A stretch of DNA of 64,000 nucleotides from Ophiocordyceps camponoti-saundersi (nom. inval.). Its lineage: Eukaryota > Ascomycota > Sordariomycetes > Hypocreales > Ophiocordycipitaceae. The notes under the pieces are model-generated. The model saw nothing but the letters and a program-made list of their open reading frames with translations, made no database searches and was not told the DNA's origin. The stretch covers positions 248,420 through 312,419 of the forward strand of contig PDHQ01000014.1 of NCBI GenBank assembly GCA_003339415.1, read 5' to 3'. A program made the translations under genes and the position numbers. Within the stretch, counting starts at the first letter, position 1, and each line of letters begins with the position of its first letter. Positions 23,553 to 33,826 of this stretch are shown piece after piece.

Positions 23553-24151
23553 ATGGATCCTTCCAATAGCGACGTTTCGGAGACGTTTTTGGCCGCGTTG
23601 AAGCGCATGTACACGGTGAGTTGGAAAAGCCTCCCCTCCTCCTCTTCTGCCCCTTTCCGAAATATGTCTCTCGCAAGACTGTCTTGCTGATTCGCTTTCG
23701 CCTCTTGATAGATGCAGGATATGCGAGCTAGGCGGATGCATGACGTTCATATTCGATATCAGCTCGCCCTTGAAGAGGCACGAGCCCGTCATGTGGCTCA
23801 GTTTAGAGAGAATCATAAGCGAATGTGAGTTGAGAGTTTTTTTTTTCTTCTGCTCCTTGAAGAAAACTATAAAGAAAGCCTTGAGATGGTTCCCCCCTCC
23901 CCCTTTCATATTGGGAAGATCAATGCACTGATTTCACATTGTCTTTTTTTTTTCTCAGGGAAGCTCGTCGGCAGTACTACATCGCCAAGGCGGCATCTCA
24001 CGTCCAGCGACGCAAGGAACTTGAGACCAAAGTCAAAGACATGGTCGATCGGATGGGCAATGAGCTGGATAAGATCGAGGACGTCATGAAGGCCGGTTAC
24101 GATGGCAGAGAGGCCGAGGCGAAGAAGGCGGTTGAGGAGGAGAAGAAGTAA
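23553..24151 (+). CDS. Small charged coiled-coil protein of unknown function
   Basis: Three exons, 23553-23615, 23712-23824 and 23959-24151, give a 122-aa protein. The introns have GTGAGT donors; the second acceptor is a strong polypyrimidine CTCAG. The first acceptor could be GATAG (23,711) or CAG six bases later, which changes two residues. The protein starts MDPSNSDVSETFLAALKRM and then is almost wholly helical and highly charged (RARRMHDVHIRYQLALEEAR, LETKVKDMVDRMGNELDKIE), consistent with one long coiled coil. It ends in a Lys/Glu tail. No signal peptide, membrane segment or known motif was recognised. It could be a small subunit of a larger complex, but that is a guess. Confidence 0.72.
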
Positions 24152-24438
24152 AGATGTCGTTTCTTTTTTTTTTCTCATGACGGATGAATGTTGCTCAGGT
24201 TTCTCTGGAGGATGATTGCGCTGGTCGTTGTTGAAGAGTGGAGGTTGCTGTAAGGGATGATAGTCGAAGAGGAGAGATGATTGCTTTATCTACTACTGAA
24301 TTGAAGGCAGATATTCTCAAGGAGACAGATATTATGATGCTTTTCTATGCCACCGTTTTGCTTCTACTATCGTATCATCACCAAAAAAACACCTCGTCAT
24401 AGTGAACAGAGAGTGAAAAAGAAAACCCCGGGCCGATG

Positions 24439-24742
24439 TCATATGGTGAAGCCATAACGCAACATACAGCTCTTGTACTGATCGACGAAAGAGCTACAAT
24501 CAGCCGCCGGATCCTTGGCGGTAGAGAAGAGCATGCACTCGTCACGCTTCGACTTTTCCTCCTTGCAGACACAGCACGGCTGGTAATTTGTATTCGTATG
24601 ATGAGTAGCATTCGTCAGTGATGATGATGAGGAGGATAACGAGTCAAAAGGCTCGATAACTACTGACCTTGGGCCGGGTTGAGGCAGCGTCTTCTGACGT
24701 ATCCGCGGTGACTGACTGGGGAGGATCTGTTTTGGCGTCCAT
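24439..24742 (-). CDS. COX17: Cytochrome c oxidase copper chaperone Cox17
   Basis: 71-aa intermembrane-space copper chaperone that hands Cu(I) to Sco1 and Cox11 for cytochrome oxidase assembly. Exon 1 is 24742-24668 (MDAKTDPPQSV...STRPK), intron 24667-24580 (GTCAGT...TACCAG), exon 2 is 24579-24439. The joined sequence has the copper-binding PCCVCK motif followed by twin CX9C motifs: C-KEEKSKRDE-C and C-SSFVDQYKS-C, with the usual C-terminus YGFTI. All conserved cysteines are present. The gene is short and split, so frame-length methods miss it. Confidence 0.93.
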
Positions 24743-25518
24743 TTTGAGATGACGCTGTTGTACTTTGTTTTATTGTGTTGGAGATGCGATGAAGGTTGGT
24801 GAAGAAGGAGTTGGAGTTGGAGTTGGAGTTAGAGGTAGTAGGTGCGGATATTTGATGCCGTACTTACGTCAGCTGACGGATTTCGAGGTTGAAGTTGAAC
24901 CGGCTGTTCGGAATGCACATCTGCCGCAGCCCGACTTCCGGGGAGAAAGCTCTCGGTCGGATGAACACCTGGCTTTGTCTTGGATACTATCCGTAGGTTT
25001 GAATCGGATGAGAGATTCTCCTTGCCTCTTTTTTCTCGTGAGCTGCTACGACGTTGAGGGTCTATGCATAACTGCAAACGTTGATATGCATCATCTTACA
25101 GTTTCCCATATGACGCTTGGCGTGTGATGGTTCATTACGAGCTTTTACAACTACGAACATACATAGTCACCGGCATTGGCTTACATTCGAATACTACGCA
25201 AGCGTATGTATGTATGAGCGTCGGATGGGAAAAGGGGCAGGGGGGGGAAACACAATTGCGGTGGGCATCTGCAACATCAGTGGAAGGGTGCCATTTAAAG
25301 AGACTCTCGTGTTGCTGCGTCGCGGGTATCAAAACAACCAGTATGAGCTGATGTAGGAAGAGCCCCTTCTTCCGCCCTTGATTCTTGGCTGGGAGGAGGA
25401 AATGGCTGTATAAGATGGTATGTCATGAGAAGAAGCGAAAGATTGAATGAATCTCTTCAGAAAACTCTCTCATCCATCACTCCGCTTCTTGCAACAGTAC
25501 CTAGTATCAATCACCACC
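24743..25518. other. Intergenic region between COX17 and secreted protein A
   Basis: About 775 bp. Contains tandem GGAGTT hexamers (24,809-24,830) and TATG strings. No gene seen; both flanking genes are transcribed outward from it. Confidence 0.5.
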
Positions 25519-26307
25519 ATGCGCGTTTACTACAGCCTCATTCTCGCCGCTTCAGTGAGAAATGTATTCCTAAAACCCAGAGACCATTATCATGCATCAC
25601 ACGGTTTTCTTTACTGATATCCGAGTACTCACCACCTAGGTCATCTGCAGCAAAGCCCCCATCAAAGGCTTTACCGCCCGCGAAGCCGTGTGGAAAGCCG
25701 ACATGGATCCGGCCAACAGCTTCGTTCTACACGGCACGATCCAGGACGCCAAGGCGCAGCTTCTCAGTGTGAATCCATCCTGGGTGCTATCAGACACCAA
25801 AGAGGAAGCGAAGAAGGAGGATACAGAGGAGACGACACCGCGTCCCGCTCAGTTATCCGGACACGTGTGCAATGCAATCCCGACGGCGAGAACGACGGCC
25901 GTGGAGCAGGCAGTCAAAGACCTGGAGAATTCGTCGAGGCTGCAGCTTGCATTCCCGACGAATAGCGGCGACGATTGTGTGAACGTCAGTTGCGTCAACG
26001 ACGCCAGGGTATGGTGGTGCTACAGCGTAAGTTAATCAAGTTGTGAGAGACGTCGTTTACGGGCTCCGAGGTTGACGAGAACGCCTGCTAGAATCTACCG
26101 GCCTTTCATTGGCCTGATTCTTGGAGGTTCTTCGTGCAGTTGACACGAGAGCTTCTGATTGCTTGTTCTGATGTGGATCATCCTTCCTTTATTTCTGGCC
26201 AGTATTCCACGTCTGGGGGTCACTTTACCGTCATTATGCACGGCGAGCAGTGCGAGAGTATGCCGGATCGTATTGGGTGGAGGATTCCGAGGATGGCGAG
26301 CTCTTGA
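25519..26307 (+). CDS. Small secreted protein A (paralogue of the gene at 48.4-49.2 kb)
   Basis: Three-exon gene, 25519-25554, 25640-26026 and 26092-26307, giving 212 aa. Exon 1 encodes a short hydrophobic start (MRVYYSLILAAS) that continues as VICSKAP after splicing, a likely signal peptide. The middle has the conserved block DLENSSRLQLAFPTNSGDDC followed by VWWCYS. Exon 3 encodes FHWPDSWRFFVQLTRELL, then a Gly/Tyr segment and GEQC. Both introns are phase 0; without splicing the second (GTAAGT at 26,027), a stop follows at once. Exon 3 is supported because the same segment (YWHDSWRLLARKARQII) follows the same junction in paralogue B. At least six Cys are present. Family unknown to me; an effector-like extracellular role is only inferred. 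Confidence 0.78.
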
Positions 26308-26927
26308 GCTGAGCTGGGGGACCTACTATACATACATATATCACCTACTTCTACTACATGTAAATCGTAGCTGAGTTGTACATGTGTATTCACATGTACG
26401 GATGAACGTGTTCATAACGATATATGACTTGCAGCTTGCTGAAGAAACTAACATCCATCCAACTCCAAGAGATGATCTTAGCTGGCTCTCCCCCATCTGA
26501 TTTCTCCGTAGAGGCAATGACGTCATTACCACCCCAAACAGCAGCACTCACACCCATACCTAGATGATAGGACCATAGATGATAGGGAGTGAGTCACCGT
26601 CACATGCAACGGCACACACACAAACACACACACACATACTTACACCGCATAGCCTCAAACTTGAAACAAACCCCCAACCCAATCAACCAGCAGAAGCCCC
26701 CAGAAGCGACCAATCCCACCTCTTCTTCTTCCCTCCGCCACAGCGCAAGAAGCTGATTCAGCACAGCACAGACGAAACGCTACGCTACGCTACAGATTTT
26801 TTTTTTAAAAAAAAATAAGGCTTGGGGAAGAGGAAGGGGGGGCGTGAGTGGACGAGACTAGGTCCGGGGGGAGGGGACGCGCGTCAGCCTTGTCTGAGGA
26901 AGGGAAAAACGGGCTGCATGATGGGTG

Positions 26928-26931
<4 letters not shown>

Positions 26932-26963
<32 letters not shown>
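26932..26963. repeat. GA dinucleotide microsatellite
   Basis: About 16 GA units in the upstream region of the small heat-shock protein gene. Confidence 0.9.
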
Positions 26964-26965
<2 letters not shown>

Positions 26966-27102
26966 CAGAGAGAAGGGTCGGCCCGGTTTTTTGCTCTTCT
27001 GGTTCGTTGTCGGAAGCGGGTGTAACGCCACTGGGGTGTTGACGTGTCGCCTGGTTGCCTTGCTTTGAGGAGTGGTGGCGCTTCTACGGATTACGGTGTA
27101 CA

Positions 27103-27108
27103 TATATA
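27103..27108 (+). promoter_or_regulatory. Possible TATA box of the small heat-shock protein gene
   Basis: TATATA about 106 bp upstream of the ATG at 27,214, a plausible place for a stress-inducible fungal promoter. I saw no perfect triple heat-shock element next to it. Confidence 0.35.
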
Positions 27109-27213
27109 GAGCGCTGTCCTCACCAAGCTTTATTTCATTCTTCGTCTTCACACCTTTTCTACCTTTAAGAAGATTCATTTACACCTCGAAAGTTACAAAT
27201 AAATCAGAGAATC

Positions 27214-28347
27214 ATGGCATCAAACAACAACAACAACGACAATCCCAACCCCCGCGCCTGGGAATTCCCCTTCTCCTCCTCCTCCTCCTCCTCAGCCCGC
27301 ACCACCGGCCGAGGCGTCGACCACAGCAACACCCGCCCCTTCTGGCCACCACCACCCTCCCACCCCTTCCCACCAGGCCACGCCCCCCGCCCCAGCAGCC
27401 AACAGCCATCAAGCCCATTCGGACCCGCCGCGGCGTGGGCCTCGTGGATGGCCGGCGGGGAGAATTCTCCCTGGTGGGTGTTTTCCCCGCCGGAGCCGGA
27501 AGCCGGTCGTCATCGTCGAGGTGGTCGCGGCGGAGACTTCGGACGTCAGCGTGGTGAAGGACCGTCGCGGCGTCACGATGCGGCTGCTGCGGCTTCTTCT
27601 TCTGCTTCTTCGTCTGATCGTTCCGCTACCGCTACGGCTGGAAGCGACAAGACGAAGAATAAGGAAAAGTCTCGCGATGAAGGCTTCACGGATCTCATGG
27701 ATGACTCGGACAGCAATTTCCCGGACCCAGCAGAAGTGACGCCCACAGAAGACGACGAAGAAGAACCCATCCGACGCCCGTCCACGCCCCGTCGTCGTCG
27801 TGGCGGCGGTGCAGCAGGTCGTCATCACCGACCCCCCTTCTGCCGCCGAGCCGGTCCCCACCCTCCGCCCCATCCTCACCACGCAGCAGGCATCAACAAG
27901 CTATGGGAAATGTTCAACAACAACCCGGTGTTGAAATCCGCCGCCGAGCATTTCGCTCCCTCCACCTCGTCGCCGGATACGGACTTTACGCCTCCGGTTG
28001 ACATCTTCCGCCATGAGCGCAGCTACGTCGTTCACGTTGCTCTTCCCGGCGCTCGCAAGGCGGATGTGGGCGTGGATTGGGATCCGCAGCGTGCGTGTTT
28101 GCGCATCGCTGGCGTCGTTCACCGACCTGGTGATGAAGAGTTTCTCAATTCGCTTGTCGTGAGCGAACGACGCGTTGGTGTTTTCGATCGTTCTGTTTCT
28201 CTGCCGCCTTATAGTGAAGGGGCTGCTACTGGGGTCGAGATTGATGCGGCTGCCATCACGGCGAAGATGGAACATGGCATCCTCATCGTTAATGTGCCGC
28301 TCAAGGATGAGGCCGAGCCCAATGTTCAACGGGTGAAGATTGACTAG
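27214..28347 (+). CDS. Hsp20/alpha-crystallin small heat-shock protein with long disordered N-terminus
   Basis: ATP-independent chaperone that binds unfolding proteins. The alpha-crystallin domain covers about residues 258-365 (PPVDIFRHERSYVVHVALPG, then ITAKMEHGILIVNVPL with the GxLxV-type GILIV motif), and the protein ends EPNVQRVKID. Fungal Hsp30 proteins are usually about 200-230 aa; this one has 377 because the first 225 residues are low-complexity: Asn-, Ser-, Pro-, Arg/Gly- and Glu/Asp-rich runs. A segment INKLWEMFNNNPVLKS links the two parts. One exon; ATG at 27,214 follows an A/T-rich leader. The class is clear, the individual orthologue is not. Confidence 0.9.
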   Translation: MASNNNNNDNPNPRAWEFPFSSSSSSSARTTGRGVDHSNTRPFWPPPPSHPFPPGHAPRPSSQQPSSPFGPAAAWASWMAGGENSPWWVFSPPEPEAGRHRRGGRGGDFGRQRGEGPSRRHDAAAAASSSASSSDRSATATAGSDKTKNKEKSRDEGFTDLMDDSDSNFPDPAEVTPTEDDEEEPIRRPSTPRRRRGGGAAGRHHRPPFCRRAGPHPPPHPHHAAGINKLWEMFNNNPVLKSAAEHFAPSTSSPDTDFTPPVDIFRHERSYVVHVALPGARKADVGVDWDPQRACLRIAGVVHRPGDEEFLNSLVVSERRVGVFDRSVSLPPYSEGAATGVEIDAAAITAKMEHGILIVNVPLKDEAEPNVQRVKID

Positions 28348-29115
28348 AGAGAGCTGGACAGTCTTTCATTACCGGTTTGATTGATCGTTACGGAGGTTAT
28401 GATGAGACATTTTTCGGGTCACAGTCTGCAATTCGGTAGCTAGTTTATATAGGATATAGTGAGAGAATGTGTGGTTTTTTTGCAGGGAAATATATCTATA
28501 TACGCACTAAAGCACCATCATTCTAAACAATCACGCCATCACGCAAGAAGCCGACAGTAACCAGCCAAAGAAAAAGGAGAAATCATCCTGAGTGAATAGT
28601 TGAATTATCGGTCCAAAAGTAGTCGTACGCCTAATCCTATGCTAATGGGGTATGAGAGGGGGGGTATATGCTGCGACGGTAGATCAGAAGTCTTGAGGAG
28701 AATCGAAAAAAGAAACCGGCGACGGGAAATAAAAAGGGGGGAAGAGGGTGGTTTTGTTAAGAGAAGACACTAAACAGAAGATGAAAAAGAAGAACATGTA
28801 AGAAATGTCGATGCATGAGGTTGACGATAAGAGATGTCGATGCATGAGGCCGTCTGTCGCCCAAGATGTAATAAGAAAAATATATGTAATACGTCCAACC
28901 GCCAAGTGTATGAGAGAGAATAAAAAAAAGGGGGTTGAATGGTGAAGATGGGACAACGAATGGGAGGAAAAACAGGGGGGTGGGAAAGTCAGGGGGGAGG
29001 GTATGATGAAACCAATCTTCCCCTTTCCCTGCTTTCCCGTAGAAGAGACGCCACAAAGGGGAAGCAACAAAGAAAAAAAACAAGAGAATGGTAGACACAG
29101 GCAGACAGATCACCA
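28348..29115. other. Intergenic region between convergent genes
   Basis: About 770 bp with A/G-rich and G-run sequence. A 19-bp near-direct repeat containing GATGTCGATGCATGAGG occurs at about 28,805 and 28,833. No gene seen. Confidence 0.55.
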
Positions 29116-30651
29116 TCATCCCTCGTCGCCCAGCTCACCGGTTATCTCCTCCCTCACGTGGCGACACCACTTGAGGATGGCCGTCTCAAAGTCGGCCCAC
29201 ACCTGCGGGCCGCTATTGTAGACCACGCCGAGGGCATCGACCCGGAGCAGGACCTCGAACCGGAGCTCGGCCGCCTTGACCCAGTATCGCAGGTTGTCTG
29301 CGCAACGGTAGGGCTTCTGCGTGTCGACGTGAAAGGTCGGGATGGCACCGAATCGCCGTCGCGACTTGTGCACCACCGCGTTGTGCAGCCGAACCAGTCG
29401 CAGCCCGTTCTGCATACTGCCCAGGAAAGGCGTCGGCAGCTCCGTCGCCTCCGACAGCGGCGTCCAAGCCGGCAGCGGTCCGGCATCCGGGTCCATGGAC
29501 AGGAGAAAGGCTCGTTCGCGCTCGAGCTCGCGTCCGGTCCAGTCGCCTCGTAGCCAGGTCCAGTTGACGCGCTCCGCCCTCTCCGACGCCTCCATTTCCT
29601 CCTCCCTCGCGAGGATCCGCTCGACGCCACGAACCCAGTCGTCTAGCGTGGCGATCTCGTCGTCCCTCAGACCGCCCTGGAAGCCCCGGGTCGCCATCTG
29701 CTTCAGCACCTCCATGACGGCCAGCAAGTCGGCTCGCACCTGCTTCTCCGGCTTGATAGAGTCGAGGCGGTCCGGCAGCTCGTGTGCCATGTAGTACATC
29801 TTGGCGGCGCGGATGGCCAGCGTCGCCACGTCGAGAATGTGCATGCCCTGCAGCTCGAACCAGCCCTGGCTGTTTTCCTCGGGCATGTTGGGATGCTGCG
29901 GGGCCGCGTCGTCGGGGGCGCGATAGGTCCCGGCCTTGCGCTCCCGCGCCTCGCCTAGAGCTTTGGCCACGGCCTGGAGGCTGCTCTGCAGATCCGCCTT
30001 GAGCTCGGGCACGGTTGGGGGTTTGGGCACCTGGACGTCCTTGTGATGGTAGGTGCTGACGGTGGGCGGGAGCATGCCCGGGTCGGCAAACGTCTCTTCG
30101 TAGTATTCGTCGTCTTCGTCGTCGAGCGGCGAGGCCACGGTCTCGAGCGCGTCATAGCCGGGGTCGGGACTGCTGCCCATGGAGGCATACGACGAGTCGA
30201 CGTCGGACACGGGCCGTCCTGCGACTGTAGAGCCGCCGCTGCCACCGACGAGAGCCGACAGGTCCAGCGTCACCCGCTGCGTCTTCTTCTTGCGGGCGAG
30301 CTGGCCCCCCTTGCCATCCAAGAGACCGGTGCGGGCGAAGTAGTATTGCAGGTGGGCGATGCTGCCTAGACTCATGACACTCTCGCGAGAGCGGGCGCTG
30401 GCGGCGAAATCGGTGCCCATAGGTCGAACGTAGCCGCGGCGACGGCCCCTGCGTTCGGTGCCGAGGGCCGAATGGGAGGCATCGGATCGATAGGATTGTA
30501 GGGAGGAGCCGGACGAATGGCGCGAGTCGCCGCCGGCTGGCGCGTCACGGGAGCTGTGCGAGACGGATGATGCGGTGGAGAGGCAACGTGATAGAGCCGG
30601 CCTGGGCGAGGCTTCGGGCGAGCGCGGCTGTTGCTCGTTGGCGGCGGCCAT
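29116..30651 (-). CDS. Conserved ascomycete protein of unknown function
   Basis: 511-aa single-exon protein. The ATG at 30,651 (MAAANEQQPRSPEAS) was chosen: the frame is open further upstream but has no ATG there and reads as pyrimidine-rich leader. Residues 1-200 are Ser/Arg-rich and look disordered. Acidic DDEDDEYYEE follows near residue 178. The C-terminal half is ordered and mostly helical, with Trp-rich conserved-looking blocks: GWFELQGMHILDVATLAIRA, MYYMAHELPDRLD, ERVNWTWLRGDWTGRELERE and a final KWCRHVREEITGEL. I recall similar proteins across filamentous ascomycetes but no experimental function. No signal peptide or membrane helix. Confidence 0.75.
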   Translation of the reverse strand: MAAANEQQPRSPEASPRPALSRCLSTASSVSHSSRDAPAGGDSRHSSGSSLQSYRSDASHSALGTERRGRRRGYVRPMGTDFAASARSRESVMSLGSIAHLQYYFARTGLLDGKGGQLARKKKTQRVTLDLSALVGGSGGSTVAGRPVSDVDSSYASMGSSPDPGYDALETVASPLDDEDDEYYEETFADPGMLPPTVSTYHHKDVQVPKPPTVPELKADLQSSLQAVAKALGEARERKAGTYRAPDDAAPQHPNMPEENSQGWFELQGMHILDVATLAIRAAKMYYMAHELPDRLDSIKPEKQVRADLLAVMEVLKQMATRGFQGGLRDDEIATLDDWVRGVERILAREEEMEASERAERVNWTWLRGDWTGRELERERAFLLSMDPDAGPLPAWTPLSEATELPTPFLGSMQNGLRLVRLHNAVVHKSRRRFGAIPTFHVDTQKPYRCADNLRYWVKAAELRFEVLLRVDALGVVYNSGPQVWADFETAILKWCRHVREEITGELGDEG

Positions 30652-31055
30652 GAGTACGAGGCACTCGCGCCGCGAGCAGCGTCTCTGAGGCTCGTTCTCG
30701 CCGCAATATCGAGAGGTTTTCAGGCCCGCTGACAGAGAAGAGGGTAGTAAGGAAGAAGGGAGTCGGAAACACTCCGAAGAGGGTGGGAAATAAGGGAGGG
30801 GCGAGATGAAGAGAAGGAGCAAGAGAGGGTGTAAAGGCGAGACGACAACGACGTAGAGAGACAAGGCGTTGGCGAATCACAGTCCTGGGCCGAAGCCGGG
30901 TCCGTGTCGGGAAATCAGATCAGGGGCTCGACTGGGACGCCGTAATTGGCTGGACCTCTCAGGCTCTCCCTGTATGTAGGTATGTATGTATGTATGCCCC
31001 GTCGTGCCGGCCCTCCTTTTTTTTTCTCTCTCTCTCTCTTGCTGTGTGTGTTTTG

Positions 31056-31098
<43 letters not shown>

Positions 31099-33826
31099 TA
31101 CCTATGCGGTGCCTCGTCTTCGTATCTGTTAAGTCGTTTGTAGCCGCTGCCTGCTGATGAATGATGGGCGATCCTGGTTTGCCGTGATCAAACGGACGGA
31201 CCGGATAATGAGATGCTACGTATCCCGCATCAATCATTGGTCATCGGAACTCGTGGCACGGCCCCTATTATTAGTCAGACATCAAGGGCTGGGGAACTGG
31301 CTGTGTAGTCTGGAGAGGTGGTATGATGGCCACGATACATGTTATGTAGCTCCTAGGTGACGGGCACCGGAGCTGGCCGTCTTATATTTCAAGCCTACCA
31401 GCTGCCTACTGCCTTTACTAGTAGTGCTGACGGCCGCGGTGTCTTCCATGTGACTTCGGTACTCCACCTGCCGGGGTAGAAGGACGGCTTGAATCAGAGG
31501 GATTATCCCAATAGCTCGGCCAGGTGGGCGGGCGGCCTTGGAAGCTGTCGACTTGATACCGAGCTTCCCTGTCCTATAGCGGGCGAGCATGAAGACGTTC
31601 ATGTCGTGATGAGGGAAATTGACGGCGAAGGAGATGATGGCTGTGACGGACTTGTCCACGATCCCCAGAGCAACGATGATGGGGAATCTGGATCAACATG
31701 AGGAGAGAAGGTGGTTGGTTGTCTCGACCGAGGGAATGGACAACGATGATGATCCATGCATCGGTCTAGGGTAGTCACGTTTATCGCTATCTTGTGGCCT
31801 AGGGGGGTGTTTGCAGCTGAGTTGCGTCAGGTTGGCGTGAGCCTCGGTAGCTTCATGAGAGCAGTTTACGTTGTCTCGACTCATTCACTCGTCAGTGTTT
31901 GTTTGTACGTACATATGTGTGTCTGTTTGTAGAATGCATATGTATATCCTTGTGCATGCGCAGTACGGGCAGGCAGCTGATACTCTGTCTCCGTCGCCAT
32001 GGCGAACGGCAGATTTGAGACGGACGTTGCGTCACGTGAGAGACACACTTACCTAGGTACCTTTCTATGTATGTATGTATGTGCTGCACGATGACTCCAA
32101 GACGCTTCTAACGTCTCGGGACGGATCGCAAATGCGCAGCAAGAATAAAAAGATGCTTCTTCGTCCGTTACCATGCGTCATCGTAAAAGCACGGACAAGG
32201 ACGGCACATCTCCCTGCTTGTGTGCCTTGCAGTAGCGGCAGACGGAGCCCGTTTCGGGCCTAGACCAGGTGACCGTCGCTGTCAGCCAGGAACAGGTGCC
32301 TTGACTTGTCGTTTTTTTTCTTTCTTTCTGTCTTCTTCCTTTTTGCTCATCATTTTCCTTTCTCTTGGTTATTCTTCTTACGGATATGCTTTCGTTTTAT
32401 TTCCGATAGATAGAGCCTCGGCAAACTCGCACTCACACTGGAGTCTCAAGCCACCGCATTCCAATACTCTCGAGCGAAAGAGGCTATCAAGACGGAATGG
32501 CCTGTCAGATAGTGAGTGGGTGGTGGCCGCCTGGTGGTGGTAGGCAGGTACCTTGTTGGACGGTACCGATCCACCGGGTCGGTGAGGCAGAAACGCGCTC
32601 GGTGAGGGTTTCTCCGGTACCTGCGGCGTGGGTAGCGAGGGAGGTACAGACTACAGACAGTGCATATCTCCTCGGCTCCCGCACCGTCGTTGGTCTCCAT
32701 CACTCAGCGCTTGCATGCCGGAGAGCGTCCAGTCCGTCCGTATTGTTTGTGCGACGGTAAACAGGCAGGGCCTTGATCAGTCGAGCAGCCAGAAGTTACC
32801 AGGTGGCCGCATACCGACGGGACCCCCCCCCTCCTTTCGCTTGAACTGTGCATTGCATATGTTGTACGATTTTCATACAGGTACGGACGGATATGCAGTG
32901 CACATACGGATACAACGTAGTTGAACAGGGGAAAAGAGAAGAGGAACGGAAAGGCGAGGAAGAAAAAAGAAAACAAGGAGAAGAAATACTCCGTAGAGGC
33001 GCCACCACGATGCCATCTTGCCTCGATATCCCCCCCCCTCCAAGCCACCCTTCCATCCATCCATTTACCTCAGCAGCACTCCGAGTCAAGGCGTGTTTCA
33101 ACTTCGGTTTGCCAAACATTTCGGGTTAGGTTAAAGCTTCCTCTCTCCCCTCCCCTCCCTCCTCTTCCTCTCCTCCCCCCCCTCCTCCAGTAAGAAAATT
33201 CAACCCCATCGAGAGGATAACACGGGCCTCCTCCTTTTCCCTTCTCTCCTCCTCTTCTCCCCCCCCCGCGGACATCAAGCTTTTTTGGCTTTCCCATCTG
33301 TCCCCTGCATCGTCAACCAACCTTCTTTTAGCCCCTTGTCACGTTCTTCGTTCCCTTCTCTTCCTCTTCTTCCCCCCCCCAAAAAAAACTCTCATCATCT
33401 CGTCTTCATCTGCCTTCTTCAATACCTACATTTCACACCACACCCCCCCTTTTCCTGTCTTCCCTGCTTCCCTGTCCCGCTCGCGAAATTGGGCCGAAAC
33501 CCTTGAGGACATCGTCGGTCGCTCGCTCTGTCTCGCCCATTAAACTGCGCGTCGTGCCGCGAATACGAATACAGACACACCCTGTCTCGCTTCTTGGATC
33601 GGCGGTTTGAGAAGGGAGCCAGGTAGACGGGTTGGGCCTCGACGCGCATACGTCGCCCAAGGCCTCCGCGGCTAGCCTGCATGCCTGCTAAGGTACAGGG
33701 CGTGACGCGACAATCACAAGCCGGTATTCGCTGAGAGCGCAGCGTCTCCACAGCGGCCACGGCCCAAGTTCCGGCCGCCACCTCGGTGAGAAGGCTACAG
33801 GGCTTACAGTGGCCGCTACCCCAGCC
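30652..33826. other. Long intergenic region (3.2 kb) without a supported gene
   Basis: Divergent spacer between the 511-aa orphan and the KAR9-like gene. It contains pyrimidine-rich leader sequence at both ends, a CT dinucleotide run (about 31,062-31,096), TATG strings (30,978-30,996; 32,067-32,081) and C-runs (33,030; 33,260; 33,375). The longest frames (such as 31,342-31,659) lack recognisable domains and have poor start context, so I do not call them. Confidence 0.55.
31062..31096. repeat. CT dinucleotide microsatellite
   Basis: About 17 CT units in the long spacer upstream of the 511-aa orphan. Confidence 0.9.

Larger units (their letters stand above)
26308..27213. other. Intergenic region upstream of the heat-shock gene
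   Basis: About 900 bp. Holds CA-rich strings (26,610-26,640), CTACG repeats (26,778-26,790), an A/T run (26,795-26,816) and a GA dinucleotide run (26,932-26,963). No gene seen. Confidence 0.55.

Noticed and set aside
31342..31659. 105-codon minus-strand frame in the 3.2-kb spacer
   Set aside because: No domain, no splice partner, and composition like the surrounding non-coding sequence.
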